Positions 27,267 to 37,089 of a stretch of DNA of 64,000 nt are shown here, in pieces (position 1 is the stretch's first letter; each line of letters starts with the position of its first letter). A program made the position numbers and the translations under genes. The notes under the pieces were generated by a model. That model saw only the letters and a program-made list of their open reading frames with translations, was not told the DNA's origin and ran no database searches. This stretch comes from CAVUAF01 sp963739375. GTDB taxonomy: Bacteria > Acidobacteriota > Terriglobia > Terriglobales > Acidobacteriaceae. Where the stretch lies: contig CAVUAF010000015.1 in assembly GCA_963739375.1 (NCBI GenBank), forward strand, positions 1 through 64,000. Reading direction: 5' to 3'.

Positions 27267-28634
27267 ATGCCGAGCATTCTGATCGTCGAAGACGAAGCCA
27301 AGATGCTGCGCTTGCTGCAGCTCCGCCTGACCGAGGATGGCTTCACCACGCACACCGCTGCCGACGCGGAAGCGGGACTGAAGCTCGTGCACCCGGGCGC
27401 AATCGACCTGGTGATCACCGACCTCAAGCTGCCGGGCATGAACGGCCTGGAGTTCCTGCGCGCCGTCAAGCGCGTGGATGCGGCCATTCCGGTGGTGGTG
27501 ATGACGGCCTACGGCAGCGTGGAAACCGCCGTGGAAGCCATGAAGGCCGGCGCCAGCGACTACCTGCTGAAACCCTTCTCGCTCGACGAAATGAGCCTGG
27601 TGGTCAACAAGGAGCTGGCGACCCGCCGCTTGCAGGATGAAAACCGCTCGTTGCGCGAGGCCCTGGGGCAACGCTACAGCCTGCAAAACATCGTTGTCCG
27701 CAGCCCCAAAATGCAGGAGGTCCTGTCCACGGTCGAGCGCGTGGCGGCGACGAATTCCACCGTCCTGCTGGGTGGGGAAAGCGGGGTGGGCAAAGACCTG
27801 ATCGCCCGCTCCATCCACGAGCGCTCCCGCCGCCACGCGGGCCCCTTCATCAAGATCAACTGCACCGCCATTCCCGAGAACCTGCTGGAAAGCGAACTCT
27901 TCGGCTATGAGAAAGGTGCGTTCACCGGCGCGTCCACCAGCAAGCCGGGAAAATTCGAGCTGGCCGACAAGGGGACCATCTTCCTCGACGAGATTGGCGA
28001 CGTTCCCCCGTCGATTCAGGTGAAGCTCCTGCGGGTCTTGCAGGAGCGCGAGTTCGAGCGCCTGGGCGGCACCAAGACATTGAAGGTGGACGTGCGGCTG
28101 GTGGCGGCCACCAATCGCAATCTGCGGGCGGCGCTCGAACAGGGCACCTTTCGCGAAGACTTGTATTACCGGCTCAACGTCGTCCCGATTGATATCCCCC
28201 CGTTGCGCGAGCGCAAGGAAGACATTCCCGGGCTGGTCGACCACTTCATCGCCCGCTTCGGGCGCCAATCCAGCAAGCAGATCACCGGCATCACTCCGGC
28301 GGGGATGCAACACCTGATCAACTTCCATTGGCCGGGCAATGTGCGCGAGCTGGAGAACATCATCGAGCGCGCCGCCGCCCTCGCCAGTGGCCCCGTACTT
28401 GATGTCGCCGATCTTTATCTGGATGTTGCTCCCCCGGCAGCTGGGTCGGCCCACGCCTTCCTGCCGGAAGGCATGACGCTCGAGCAGTGGGAGGACGAGA
28501 TGATCCGCGAAGCGCTGCGGCGGGCCGACGGCAACAAGAGCCAGGCGGCGCGCTTGCTGGGACTCTCGCGCAACGCCCTGCGGTATCGCTTGTCGAAGAT
28601 CGGCGCGGCCGACGACCCGGAAGAACAGGGTTAA
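27267..28634 (+). CDS. NtrC-family sigma-54 response regulator
   Basis: 455 residues from ATG 27267. A receiver domain (VEDE; phosphoacceptor Asp 52 in VITDLKLPGMNG; KPF near residue 105) precedes an AAA+ domain with Walker A GGESGVGKDLIARSI, the sigma-54-contacting loop YEKGAFTGA, Walker B GTIFLDEIGDVPP and the arginine finger FREDLYYRL. A Fis-type helix-turn-helix ends the protein (NKSQAARLLGLSRNALRYRL). It therefore activates RpoN promoters after phosphorylation. The gene immediately downstream has a matching GG-N10-GC element and an inverted repeat about 100 bp above it, so it is the likely local target. Confidence 0.94.
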   Translation: MPSILIVEDEAKMLRLLQLRLTEDGFTTHTAADAEAGLKLVHPGAIDLVITDLKLPGMNGLEFLRAVKRVDAAIPVVVMTAYGSVETAVEAMKAGASDYLLKPFSLDEMSLVVNKELATRRLQDENRSLREALGQRYSLQNIVVRSPKMQEVLSTVERVAATNSTVLLGGESGVGKDLIARSIHERSRRHAGPFIKINCTAIPENLLESELFGYEKGAFTGASTSKPGKFELADKGTIFLDEIGDVPPSIQVKLLRVLQEREFERLGGTKTLKVDVRLVAATNRNLRAALEQGTFREDLYYRLNVVPIDIPPLRERKEDIPGLVDHFIARFGRQSSKQITGITPAGMQHLINFHWPGNVRELENIIERAAALASGPVLDVADLYLDVAPPAAGSAHAFLPEGMTLEQWEDEMIREALRRADGNKSQAARLLGLSRNALRYRLSKIGAADDPEEQG

Positions 28635-28671
28635 GGCAGATCTCCCCGCCCTGGCTGAAAACCACCACCCC

Positions 28672-28687
28672 TGGCTGAACCCAGCCA
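28672..28687. promoter_or_regulatory. Possible NtrC-type upstream activator site (inverted repeat)
   Basis: TGGCT-GAACCC-AGCCA is an inverted repeat about 100 bp upstream of the sigma-54-like element at 28783. The left arm is part of CCCTGGCTGAA, which also occurs exactly 20 bp earlier (28649), i.e. two helical turns. Likely site for the regulator encoded just upstream. Confidence 0.4.
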
Positions 28688-28782
28688 CTTGACCGCCATG
28701 TCGAGTGGATTGGCGACCTCGGCGTCCCCTGCAACGCATTGGAAACGCGGCTCTTGGTTCCGAGGCTGTGCGGCCGGGTTTT

Positions 28783-28797
28783 TGGCCCCTGGGGTGC
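28783..28797 (+). promoter_or_regulatory. Sigma-54-like -24/-12 promoter
   Basis: TGGCCCCTGGGGTGC has the invariant GG and GC 10 bases apart and the T before GC. It lies 52 bases before the start of the FecR gene and directly downstream of a sigma-54 activator gene. Confidence 0.5.
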
Positions 28798-28849
28798 ATG
28801 TATGTGGGTAGCTGAAACCGTGAGAGCAGTTGTCTCTGGGAGGTTGGCC

Positions 28850-30918
28850 ATGAAAAGCAAGATATTGGCTGGGCTGGCAATCTTATTGATCGGCGGGCTG
28901 AGTGCGGCACGGGTGCAGGCGCAGGAGGCGCAACCGCAGGAGGCGCCGGCGGTGCAGGCGCAGGAGGTGCAGCCGCAGGAGTCGCCGGCGGTGCAGGCGC
29001 AGGCGGCGCAGCCGGGCGTGGCGCGCGTCAGCCTGATTCACGGCGAAGTTTCGACGCAGCGCGGCGATGCGGGCGACTGGGTGGCGAGCGTCATCAACGC
29101 TCCCGTCGTGGCCGGCGACCGGGTTGCCGCCGGGAAGCACTCGCGCGCGGAGCTGCAACTGGACTTCGCCAACATCCTGCGCCTGGGTGACAGCACGGAA
29201 GTCAAGATCGCCGATCTGACGCGCACCCGCGATCAGGTGCAGGTGCGCAGCGGCCTCATCAACTACACGGTCTTAAAGGGTAGCGAAGCCGACGTGGAGA
29301 TTGATACGCCTAACGTCGCCATCCGCCCGCTCGGCGAGGGTAGTTACCGCGTCCTGGTCGTGTCCGCGGAAGAGACGCAGGTGATCGTGCGCAAGGGCGA
29401 GGCCGAGATCACCACCCCGCAGGGCAGCACGCAGCTCCGGCCGGGCGAGTTGATCACGATCCGCGGCAGCGACAACCCTGAATACCAGACCGCCAGCGCG
29501 CCTTCCAAGGATGCCTGGGACGACTGGAACAAGAGCGCGATCGCCAGATTCAGGATGCCGCCAGCTGGGGGCACGCCAATCGCTACTACACCGGCATTGA
29601 TGATCTCGATGCCCATGGGCGGTGGGTCAGCGTGCCCGATTACGACACGGTGTGGATGCCGACCGTAGGGCCGGGCTGGGCCCCGTACCGCGACGGACGC
29701 TGGGTGTGGGAGCCGTACTACGGTTGGACCTGGGTTTCCTACGAGCCCTGGGGCTGGGCGCCTTACCACTACGGCCGCTGGTTCCTCTATCAGGACTCCT
29801 GGTGCTGGTGGCCAGGGCCTATCTACGGACGACCGTTGTGGGCGCCGGCTTACGTTTCCTTCTTCGGATTCGGCGGACGCCGCGGAGGAGTGGGCTTCGG
29901 CTTTGGCTTCGGTTCCATCGGTTGGCTGCCCATTGGCCCGGGGGACTACTTCCACCCGTGGTGGGGCGGACACCGCAACTACGGAAACGTGAACATCACC
30001 AACATCACGACGTTTAACCACTACGGGATTCCCCCGCTGCACCCGCTGGGGAATCGTCCGCACCCGCTCGGGTCGAACCTGCAAGGAGTGTTGGCGGACC
30101 GGCATCTGCAACACGGCATCACGACCATGTCGGCCGAGCACTTCGGCCAGGGTGCGGTGGGCCACAATTTCCAGCACGTGACCGGCGCTGACCTGCGCCA
30201 GGGACAATGGGTGACGGGCGGCGTGCCGGTGGCGCCGACCCACGCGAGCTTCCGGCCGAGCGACCGGCCCGTAAATCCGGCGAGCTTGCCGGCGCACGGC
30301 AATCAGCCCGAGCGCTTCTTCACCAATTCGCGGCCAGCCTCCTCCCCTGGGGCGTTCCACGCGCAGGCGGCGGAGCCGCATGGGCAGCCGGCGCAGGCCG
30401 AGGGGCGCGGCAACCCGCAGTCCTCGCCCGGTTGGCAGAAGTTTTCCGCGCCATCGCCGCGCAACCCGGGGAGCGTTTCCGCGCAACGTCCGTATGGTCG
30501 CGACCCGGGCAGACCGTCAACGTATGGAGCGACGCCTGCTGCCGGCCCGTCCTCCGGACGCGGTCCGGTGCAGGGCAATCCGGCAGAGCGGCCGGGGTGG
30601 CAGCACTTCACTCCGCAGTCGCAGATGCGGCCGGTGCAACCGCAACGCTCCCCTGATGTCTACCGCGGACCCTCCGGGGAGCGGCCGCAGAGCTACGTTC
30701 GGCCGCAACTGAATTTGCAGCGGCCCATCGTGACGCGGCGGCCGCCGGCCGAGTATGGCGGCGGCTACCAAGGGAACCGGGGACCAGCGGCGTCACCCGC
30801 TTACCGCGGTAATCCCGGGGGCGGTGGGCGTGGCGGGAATGCTGGTCGCGGCGGGAATGCCAGTCACGGCGGTTCGTCGCGGCCCTCAGGGGGTTCTTCG
30901 GGCTCCCATCGGCACTAA
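28850..30918 (+). CDS. FecR-domain cell-surface protein with Trp/Tyr-rich repeats and Gly-rich tail, one frameshift
   Basis: ATG 28850 (GGGAGG upstream) opens a signal peptide (MKSKILAGLAILLIGGLSAA) followed by three short Gln/Pro/Ala repeats (QAQEAQPQEAPAV). The FecR-like beta domain (about residues 65-215) reads VSLIHGEVSTQRGDAGDW to TQLRPGELITIRG. A missing G near 29532 breaks the frame in DWNK(E)RDRQIQDAASWGHANR; continuing in the next frame gives a Tyr/Trp-rich region (WVWEPYYGWTWVSYEPWGWA, PYHYGRW) like the DUF6600 family, then a long Pro/Gln-rich stretch and a GGGRGGNAGRGGNASHGG tail. Exported, probably envelope-associated; function unknown. Its stop overlaps the convergent etfA stop. 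Confidence 0.78.
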
Positions 30919-31975
30919 TCGCCGCTGGGAGTGGCGGCGGGCGTTTTCGGCGGCAGCAGAGCGAGCACCCGGGCCATGACCTCGAAGGCGTCCGCGACAT
31001 AGAGCACATCGGCCTTGCCGCGGGCCCAGCCGCAGTTGGCGTCGAGGTTGATGGCCCGGCGCTCGAGTGATGAAACGCCAGCCCACGACGTGCGGCTCTT
31101 CCCCGTGACAACACGTCGCCAGCCCCTTGGGGTGACGCGGCGTGGAGCCTGTCTGTCCGACCTGGTGCAGGTGGGTCATGAACTGCAAGACCGGCTGGCC
31201 TTCGCCGCTGAGGTCGACCAGCGACTTGCTGCCCCCCAGCGAGGCATCGCAATTGCGCACGAAGCCGAGGATGAGTTTCTCGGCCTCGGCGGCATGGGCC
31301 TGGCCGTCGCGCTGCTTCTTGGTCCAGCCGGCGCCGGCCACGAACAGCAACTTGGCTTCCGGACGGATGGTCTGCTCGCCGGCATGCGGCGCGCGCAGCC
31401 CGATCACCCGGGTGCGGACCGCGGGGAGCGTGACCGGGACGGTTTCGATCTCCGCCCGAGCGGGCGCCAGGCTGTAGGGGGCCGCGCCGCCGGCATCCAG
31501 CAACAGCGCCCACGGGCGGTGAGTGCGGGTCAGCGTCCCCTGAATGCGCTGGCGGTAGAACCAGCGGGTGGTGGCGACGCCGGCGCCGGCGGCTACCTCG
31601 TTAATGTGGGTGTCCACGCGGCCGCCGACGCGCTGCATTGCTCCCGGGAGTGCGCGGGCCATGCGCGCGGTGCCGGCGGCCAGCGACCAGGGTCGGGCGG
31701 GTATGCAGGAGCAGCGCGGCGATGGCGGCAGCGTCGGTGGCGTAGCGGGCCGGCGCCCAGTCGGCGCCGGAAACCCCGCAGATGCGCTGCGCCCCGCAAG
31801 CCGCGATCTGGCCCGCAGCGGGCTGGATTTCACCGCCGAATAAAGCCGCCAGCAGCGGGGCATTCAGCGATGCGGCCAGGCCCTGCGCCGCGGTCAGCGC
31901 CTCCCGCGAATGCCGGCCCAGGGTGCCATCGGGTTCGGTGTGGGCAAGAAAGAGGACAGTCTCCACGGTTTTCAT
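30915..31975 (-). CDS. etfA: Electron transfer flavoprotein alpha subunit, two frameshifts
   Basis: Starts at 31975 in an ATGA overlap with etfB: MKTVETVLFLAHTEPDGTLG, then QGLAASLNAPLLAALFGGEI. Near 31683 the frame must shift to continue ARMARALPGAMQRVGGRVDT and the FAD-domain half (TVPVTLPAVRTRVIGLRAP, KLLFVAGAGWTKKQ). A second indel near 31060 leads to the end AINLDANCGWARGKADVLYV and ADAFEVMARVLALLPPK. About 352 residues in all. Pairs with EtfB to carry electrons from the acyl-CoA dehydrogenase to the quinone oxidoreductase encoded upstream on the same strand. Conserved blocks survive in every frame, so sequencing error is as likely as real decay. Confidence 0.72.
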
Positions 31976-32785
31976 CCCTGCTCGATCCAGGCCACGATTT
32001 CGCGCGCCATCTCGTCCGCCGACAGGTCTTTGACGATCCGCGTCTGGCGCTGCTGCTTGGGCACTTGCACGTTGCTGAACTGCAGCCCCTCGGCTTTCAG
32101 CGGCGTCGCCTTCGCCCGCTGCAGGACGGGCATGATGCTCCGCATGTTCGCCATCCCAACCTGCGGGTCGTTGCGCGGTTCGCCGAGGTTGCCGGTGGCC
32201 CAGCCCAACACCGCGGGGGCGCCGGCACATTCCGCGACCTGGTGTTGGCCACCCTCGACGCGTTCCAGCACGGTGAAGCTGCCGTCGTCGTGGACGGAGA
32301 TTTCGTCGACGCCCTGAAACTGCTCGCTGATGCCGAGGCGCTCGCCCACCAGTTGCAGGGTGACGCCGGCACAGCGGGCGGCCGACTCCCAGCCGCCGAA
32401 CAAGAGCAGCCGGTCGCGCTCGAGGCCGGGGAGACCGGCAATGGCGTCGGCGAGCGCGGCCGCGGTTTCGTGCGCGTCGGTGAAGCCGCCGGCCGGACCA
32501 TCGAGCGCCACCAACTCGAAGGCGGCCCTTCTGCGCGATGGTCATCATCACCTGCTGGAGCTTGGCTTTGGGAGCAAGGCTGACCAGCCATATGCGGCTG
32601 CCGGGGTGCTGCCGGGCGAGGTTCGCCGCCTCGTACAGCGCGTGCGCCGCCCACGGGTCGAGCACCGCCGGCAACAGCATCTCGTTCTTCAGGGCCGGGC
32701 CGGCCGGGCCCGCCTGCGGTTCCAGGGTCTGGAGCGGGTCGGGAACCACCGAGCCGCACACCACGATATGAAAAGTATTGGCCAT
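31972..32785 (-). CDS. etfB: Electron transfer flavoprotein beta subunit, one frameshift
   Basis: Starts at ATG 32785 (MANTFHIVVCGSVVPDP) and runs through ALYEAANLARQHPGSRIWLV. An extra base near 32527 (in AAGGGCCGCC) breaks the frame just after MMTIAQK. The next frame gives ELVALDGPAGGFTDAHETAA, ending NMRSIMPVLQRAKATPLKAE and the family C-terminus. About 270 residues when joined. The region VGMANMRSIM contains a typical EtfB recognition-loop position. It sits between the ETF:quinone oxidoreductase and etfA in a four-gene minus-strand operon. Confidence 0.78.
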
Positions 32786-32803
32786 ATTGGTCAGTGAGTC
32801 GCG

Positions 32804-34663
32804 CTAGTTCTCCGCCGAATGCAACCCTCCGGCGCCGGCCTGAAAGACCAGGTTGGAGCGGCCGTCGGCTGCCGTCTCGGTGCAGTTCCAGAGGCAAGCG
32901 CCGCAGTGGACGCACTTCTCACGGTCGAAGTTGGGCGCGGCGCCGGCGCCGGAAGTGAGCGCCTGCGCGGAGCACATGCCGATGCAAGCCCGGTCCAGAC
33001 AGGCGCGGCAGAGTCGCGGCTCACGGACCGTGACATGGTCGGCGTAGCCCGGCGGCGCCTGCACCTTCCCGCCCATGAGCAAGGCGTCCTGTTGCGACAT
33101 CAGCAGCCGGCCGTCGAACGGAATGGGCGGCCAGCCGGCGCGGTCCATGAACGCGTCGTGCAGCGGAGCGCCGGTGGCAGCGCAGCGCTGGCGCACTTCC
33201 GCAATCTCCTCCGGAAACAACCGGGCGGCAAAATATTGCTCGGCGGTGGGCCGCGTCGCCCGCGCCCTGGCATGCAGCGCCACCTGCCCCCTGGTCAGGC
33301 CGGCCAGCGCCATGCCCAGCAGGCCGCGCAGGAAGCCGCGATTGAATCCATCGCGCGCGTGCTCGGCGACGCGTGCTTCGCGCTCCAGCCAGCTACCCCG
33401 GCGTCGCGCCACGTACGTTTGCTCCAGCGCCTCCCGGGTAAACGGCCGGCCAAGCTTCCACAGTTCCAGCACCGCCTCGGCGAGTTGCACGCCGGTGGTC
33501 CAGGCTTCGTCGACGCCGCTTCCGGTCAGAACGTTGGTGCTGCCCGAGCTTTCGCCAATGCGCGCGTACCCGTTGCCGGCCAGCCGCGGCTCGCCGCGCC
33601 GTCCCGATTCCCGCAGCGACTTGGCGCCGAACGAGCGCAGCGTCCCGCCTTCCAGATGGCGCCACAAGTACGGGTGGAGCAGGAAATGCTGCAGGTAGCG
33701 GTAGGAGGTTCGCAGCGGGTTGGCGAACCACGACGGCACGAAGATTCCGACCGAGGCCACGCGCCCGGGATGAACATAGAGGAAGCCAAAAATCTCGGGC
33801 TCGGGATACCCCAGGGTGTGCAGCACGGTGCCGGCGGCCAGTTCGCAGGTGGCGGGCAGGTCGACCACCATCTTCATGCCCACCGCCCACTCGTGTGGCG
33901 CCTCGTCCCCCGGCATGCCGAAGCGGTCGTCGAGTTGCCGTCCGATGGCGCCGACCGGGCCATCCGCGATCACCGTGAGGGCCGCCCGCACCTCCATCCC
34001 CGGAACAAAATTGCCCTCCGGCTGCCCGTGAGGGTCGACGCCCTGATCCAGCAGGCGGATGCCGGCGACACGGTCGCCCTCGATCAGGGCTTCCGCGACC
34101 GGGGTGCCGGGCCATATCTGCGCGGCGCCGCTGGCCATCAGTTGCGAGCCGACCCACTGATTGAACTGGCCGATGGAGAGGACGAAGCCGTCATCCTTGC
34201 GCAGGAAACGCGGGATCCAGGGCAGTTCGAGCGCGTGGTGATGTAACCCCAGGGCGGGTCCGAGGGCGCGCAGAGCACGGTCAGCGACGCGCAGCGTACG
34301 CGAGCGCCGGCTGGCGCCGATGGGATCGAGCAGGTAGACGAGCTTCTCATGGCTCACCGGCGCCGCCATGGGCACCTGCGCGGGGTCGAAGTCGGGGAAG
34401 GTAGCGCGAATGCTGCGGGCACGCGTCACCACGCCCGAGACCCCAAAGCTGATGTCGTCGGCGCGTTCGTAGCACACCACCTGCGGCGGCGCGCCCGGCA
34501 GGTTGCGGCTCTCGACTGCGGGCGTGCCATCGGGGTTCTGCAGCGCGCGCGACAGCGTGGTGAGGAACCCGCCCATGGCGGGGCCGAAGCCGACACAGGC
34601 AATGTCGACCTCCATGCTGGGGCGTTCGGTGGCGAGTTGTTCTGCCTGTGTCGCGGTTACCAA
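32804..34663 (-). CDS. ETF:quinone oxidoreductase (FixC plus FixX fused)
   Basis: 619 residues from a TTG at 34663; ATG 34615 (MEVDIACVGFGPAMGG) is an equally good start and sits close to the FAD motif. Contents: N-terminal FAD Rossmann motif VGFGPAMGGF, the YERADDISFGVSG loop, a quinone/membrane-binding region in the middle, the second FAD block STNVLTGSGVDEAW, and a C-terminal ferredoxin domain with CRACLDRACIGMC and CVHCGACLWNC. It takes electrons from reduced ETF to the quinone pool on the cytoplasmic side of the inner membrane. It follows the acyl-CoA dehydrogenase by 55 bases and precedes etfB by 18, so acyl-CoA oxidation and quinone reduction are encoded together. Confidence 0.88.
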   Translation of the reverse strand: MVTATQAEQLATERPSMEVDIACVGFGPAMGGFLTTLSRALQNPDGTPAVESRNLPGAPPQVVCYERADDISFGVSGVVTRARSIRATFPDFDPAQVPMAAPVSHEKLVYLLDPIGASRRSRTLRVADRALRALGPALGLHHHALELPWIPRFLRKDDGFVLSIGQFNQWVGSQLMASGAAQIWPGTPVAEALIEGDRVAGIRLLDQGVDPHGQPEGNFVPGMEVRAALTVIADGPVGAIGRQLDDRFGMPGDEAPHEWAVGMKMVVDLPATCELAAGTVLHTLGYPEPEIFGFLYVHPGRVASVGIFVPSWFANPLRTSYRYLQHFLLHPYLWRHLEGGTLRSFGAKSLRESGRRGEPRLAGNGYARIGESSGSTNVLTGSGVDEAWTTGVQLAEAVLELWKLGRPFTREALEQTYVARRRGSWLEREARVAEHARDGFNRGFLRGLLGMALAGLTRGQVALHARARATRPTAEQYFAARLFPEEIAEVRQRCAATGAPLHDAFMDRAGWPPIPFDGRLLMSQQDALLMGGKVQAPPGYADHVTVREPRLCRACLDRACIGMCSAQALTSGAGAAPNFDREKCVHCGACLWNCTETAADGRSNLVFQAGAGGLHSAEN

Positions 34664-34718
34664 GCGTGGAGTTCTCCCCGGTACCGGCGGCCCATGCGCC
34701 GGCGTCCGTACTGCCGAT

Positions 34719-36950
34719 TCAAGCCCGCGGGTAATCGAGCGCTTCCGGGATCATCACCTTCGCCAGCGCCTCGGCGGCACGGTCGCGAGCGAGCGCGGCC
34801 CCGGTGAGACAAGCGTCCAGCCGGCTGCGCATGCGCTGGAACTGCTCCGCGCCGTTGCATCCCGCACACGGACCTGCCTTCGAGGGATGGCTGCCGTCGC
34901 TTTGGATCACGTCGAGCGCGCAGGCGGCCATGCCCGGCGCGAAGCTCTCCAGCATGTCGAGTTCTTCGCTGGTGTAGCAGCCGGGATGCCCGGGATCGTC
35001 CCACGCAGGATGCCGCCGGTAGCCATACACCAGCTCGGCGCAGATGCGCCCGACTTCGCCGGCGGCGCGCGCGGCCTGGATATGGCAGAGGTCGCTCAGG
35101 AAACTCACCGTGCCGGCGAGGCCTTCGGTGAGCGCGGGATTCAACGGCCCTTCGGCTTCCAGGGCCAGGACATCGAGGATCTGCTGGCGCGAGGCGAGCA
35201 GCCAGCACAGCGCGTCGGCGAGCCGGAAGGTGACACCCTGCCGGGCGCTCTGGTAGAGGCGCTCGCCGTAGGCGTCGTTGGCGGTCTGCAGATGCCGCAG
35301 CGTCCACCGCCACACCTGCATGGCGCTGGCCACGGTGCAGGCGCCGGTTCCCGGCCGCCGGGAAGCGATCTGCCGCATCTCCCGCACCCAGACGTCGAAC
35401 TGCGCCAGGAACAACTCGGTGGTCATGGTGACGCTGAGGTTCCGGCGCTGCACCGACTCGGGTCCCTCGTAGGTGGCTTCCAGTTGCGAGTCCATCCACT
35501 TGTAGGCGAGGAAGCCGGGACAGTCTTCGGTGATGCCATAGCCGCCCATCAGGCTGAGCGCTTCCCGCATGGCGTTCGCCCCCGTCCCCGTGTTCCACAA
35601 CTTGGTCGCCGGACACAGCACGTTGGCGACGGCGTCGGTCAGCGCGTATTGCACCAGCAGGTCCTGCTCCAGCCGCTGGTACTCCTCCGTCCCGAGGGCC
35701 TCAGGCCGCGCCTGGAGCTGGAGAAACGCCAGCGCGTCCCGGGTGACGTCGCGGAAAAACCTGGTTTCCGTCCGGCCCGGCTCGATGCCTTTTTCGCGCA
35801 GCAGGGCGTCTTTCTGATGTTCCAGCGGGTCGAGGACATCGAAAATGCGCGCCGCCCCGAAGCCCAGCGACGCCCCGGCCTCGCCCATCGCCCAGAGGTC
35901 GAGCAGGCGGTGGAGCGCGTCTTCGCGCTGTTGCAGGCCGAACTCGTAGCGCAGGCTGCCGGGCGCTACCTGCTCGGCGCCGCGGAAGCGGTGGCGCTGA
36001 TAGCGGATGACGGGCTCGACCGCGCTCAGCAGCTTGGCCGAGGTCATCAACCCGACCGTCACCCGCGTGCGTTTGAAGACCGCCTCGATGATCTCGCGGT
36101 GCGAGTAGTTGGGAATAATTACGCCGTCCTGCACGCGGTAGCCGCCCACGATGCGGCTGGCCGGCACTTTGAGGTTGAAGATGGGATCGGTGGTCGAGGA
36201 GAGCTGGTGCACCAGCTTGCGCGCCGCATTCCCACGGTCATAGACGCCCGGGTCGCCCTCTTCGAGGACGACCACGCAACTCCCCTTCACCCGCGGGTCG
36301 TCGCTCTCGACTGCCGCGGTCACGAAGTTGGCAAATCCCATGTTGGTGATGAAGCGGCCGCGCTTTTCCACCTGCAACAAGGGCTCGGCGCCCTCTTTCC
36401 ACTCCGCTACCCGCACCTTCCCGTTCAGCATGCCGGTATCGACGCCGACGTAGGGAATCGGTTCCGTCAGGCAGAAGGAGCCGCGCCAGGGTGGGCGGCC
36501 CTCGCCGGCGCGCCCGGGAACACACCGCTCCATGTAGTAGGCGCGCTGTTCCGGGGTGCCGCGCTCGTGGATCGGGGAGAGAGCGAGACAATTCGCCAGG
36601 CTCGCCGTCGCCGCGCCTGCGTCCACCCACGCCAGCTCGAAGGCGATCAAGGCCAGGGCGAGGTTCTTGGGCCCCTCGAACAGGCCGCCTTCGGCGGGGT
36701 CCATGAACACGGCGGTGAGGCCGGCAGCGTCGAAGGCATCCAGCAATTCGGCCTTGCGCGCGGTCCATTCATGGGTGCTGCGGGCGCCTTCGGCTACCAG
36801 GCGCGCTACCGGGCCACGCGCCACCTGGCGCGCCGACTGCTCAATCAGCTGCAGGTCGTAGCGCTCGGCAAAGCGCCACAGGATGTGACGCACATCGTCA
36901 CTCGGTAAAGTGCGAATCGTTTCTTGTACTTGCGCAGCCGGCGTGGCCAT
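34719..36950 (-). CDS. Large acyl-CoA dehydrogenase
   Basis: 743 residues from ATG 36950 (MATPAAQVQETIRTLPSDDV); the open frame continues another 279 bases upstream over the promoter region and is not used. Core acyl-CoA dehydrogenase blocks: SFCLTEPIPYVGVDTG (FAD/substrate region), GFANFVTAAVES, a mid-helical domain VGLMTSAKLLSAVEPVIRYQ and the late block LMGGYGITEDCPGFLAYKWM. The C-terminal ~190 residues extend beyond the usual 380-600-residue dehydrogenases and resemble the long FadE-like class. Operon with the ETF:quinone oxidoreductase and ETF. A CRP-like palindrome lies 53 bp upstream. The acyl chain it acts on cannot be predicted. Confidence 0.85.
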   Translation of the reverse strand: MATPAAQVQETIRTLPSDDVRHILWRFAERYDLQLIEQSARQVARGPVARLVAEGARSTHEWTARKAELLDAFDAAGLTAVFMDPAEGGLFEGPKNLALALIAFELAWVDAGAATASLANCLALSPIHERGTPEQRAYYMERCVPGRAGEGRPPWRGSFCLTEPIPYVGVDTGMLNGKVRVAEWKEGAEPLLQVEKRGRFITNMGFANFVTAAVESDDPRVKGSCVVVLEEGDPGVYDRGNAARKLVHQLSSTTDPIFNLKVPASRIVGGYRVQDGVIIPNYSHREIIEAVFKRTRVTVGLMTSAKLLSAVEPVIRYQRHRFRGAEQVAPGSLRYEFGLQQREDALHRLLDLWAMGEAGASLGFGAARIFDVLDPLEHQKDALLREKGIEPGRTETRFFRDVTRDALAFLQLQARPEALGTEEYQRLEQDLLVQYALTDAVANVLCPATKLWNTGTGANAMREALSLMGGYGITEDCPGFLAYKWMDSQLEATYEGPESVQRRNLSVTMTTELFLAQFDVWVREMRQIASRRPGTGACTVASAMQVWRWTLRHLQTANDAYGERLYQSARQGVTFRLADALCWLLASRQQILDVLALEAEGPLNPALTEGLAGTVSFLSDLCHIQAARAAGEVGRICAELVYGYRRHPAWDDPGHPGCYTSEELDMLESFAPGMAACALDVIQSDGSHPSKAGPCAGCNGAEQFQRMRSRLDACLTGAALARDRAAEALAKVMIPEALDYPRA

Positions 36951-37002
36951 GGCGAGACCTCGATCTGGCCCGCCATTTTTGAGCTTTGCCAGCGCCCTGT
37001 AT

Positions 37003-37016
37003 GTGACCTGTGTCAC
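37003..37016. promoter_or_regulatory. CRP/FNR-like palindrome between divergent genes
   Basis: GTGA-CCTGTG-TCAC (with flanking T and C, 37002-37017) lies 53 bp above the acyl-CoA dehydrogenase start and 74 bp before the divergent CPBP protease gene. Same geometry as the other five copies. Confidence 0.5.
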
Positions 37017-37089
37017 CACGAAGGCGCGGCCCGCCGCGGTCCTCGGCCAGCGGAAAACCGTATGATGAAGAGGGACTGGGGGTCTGGCT

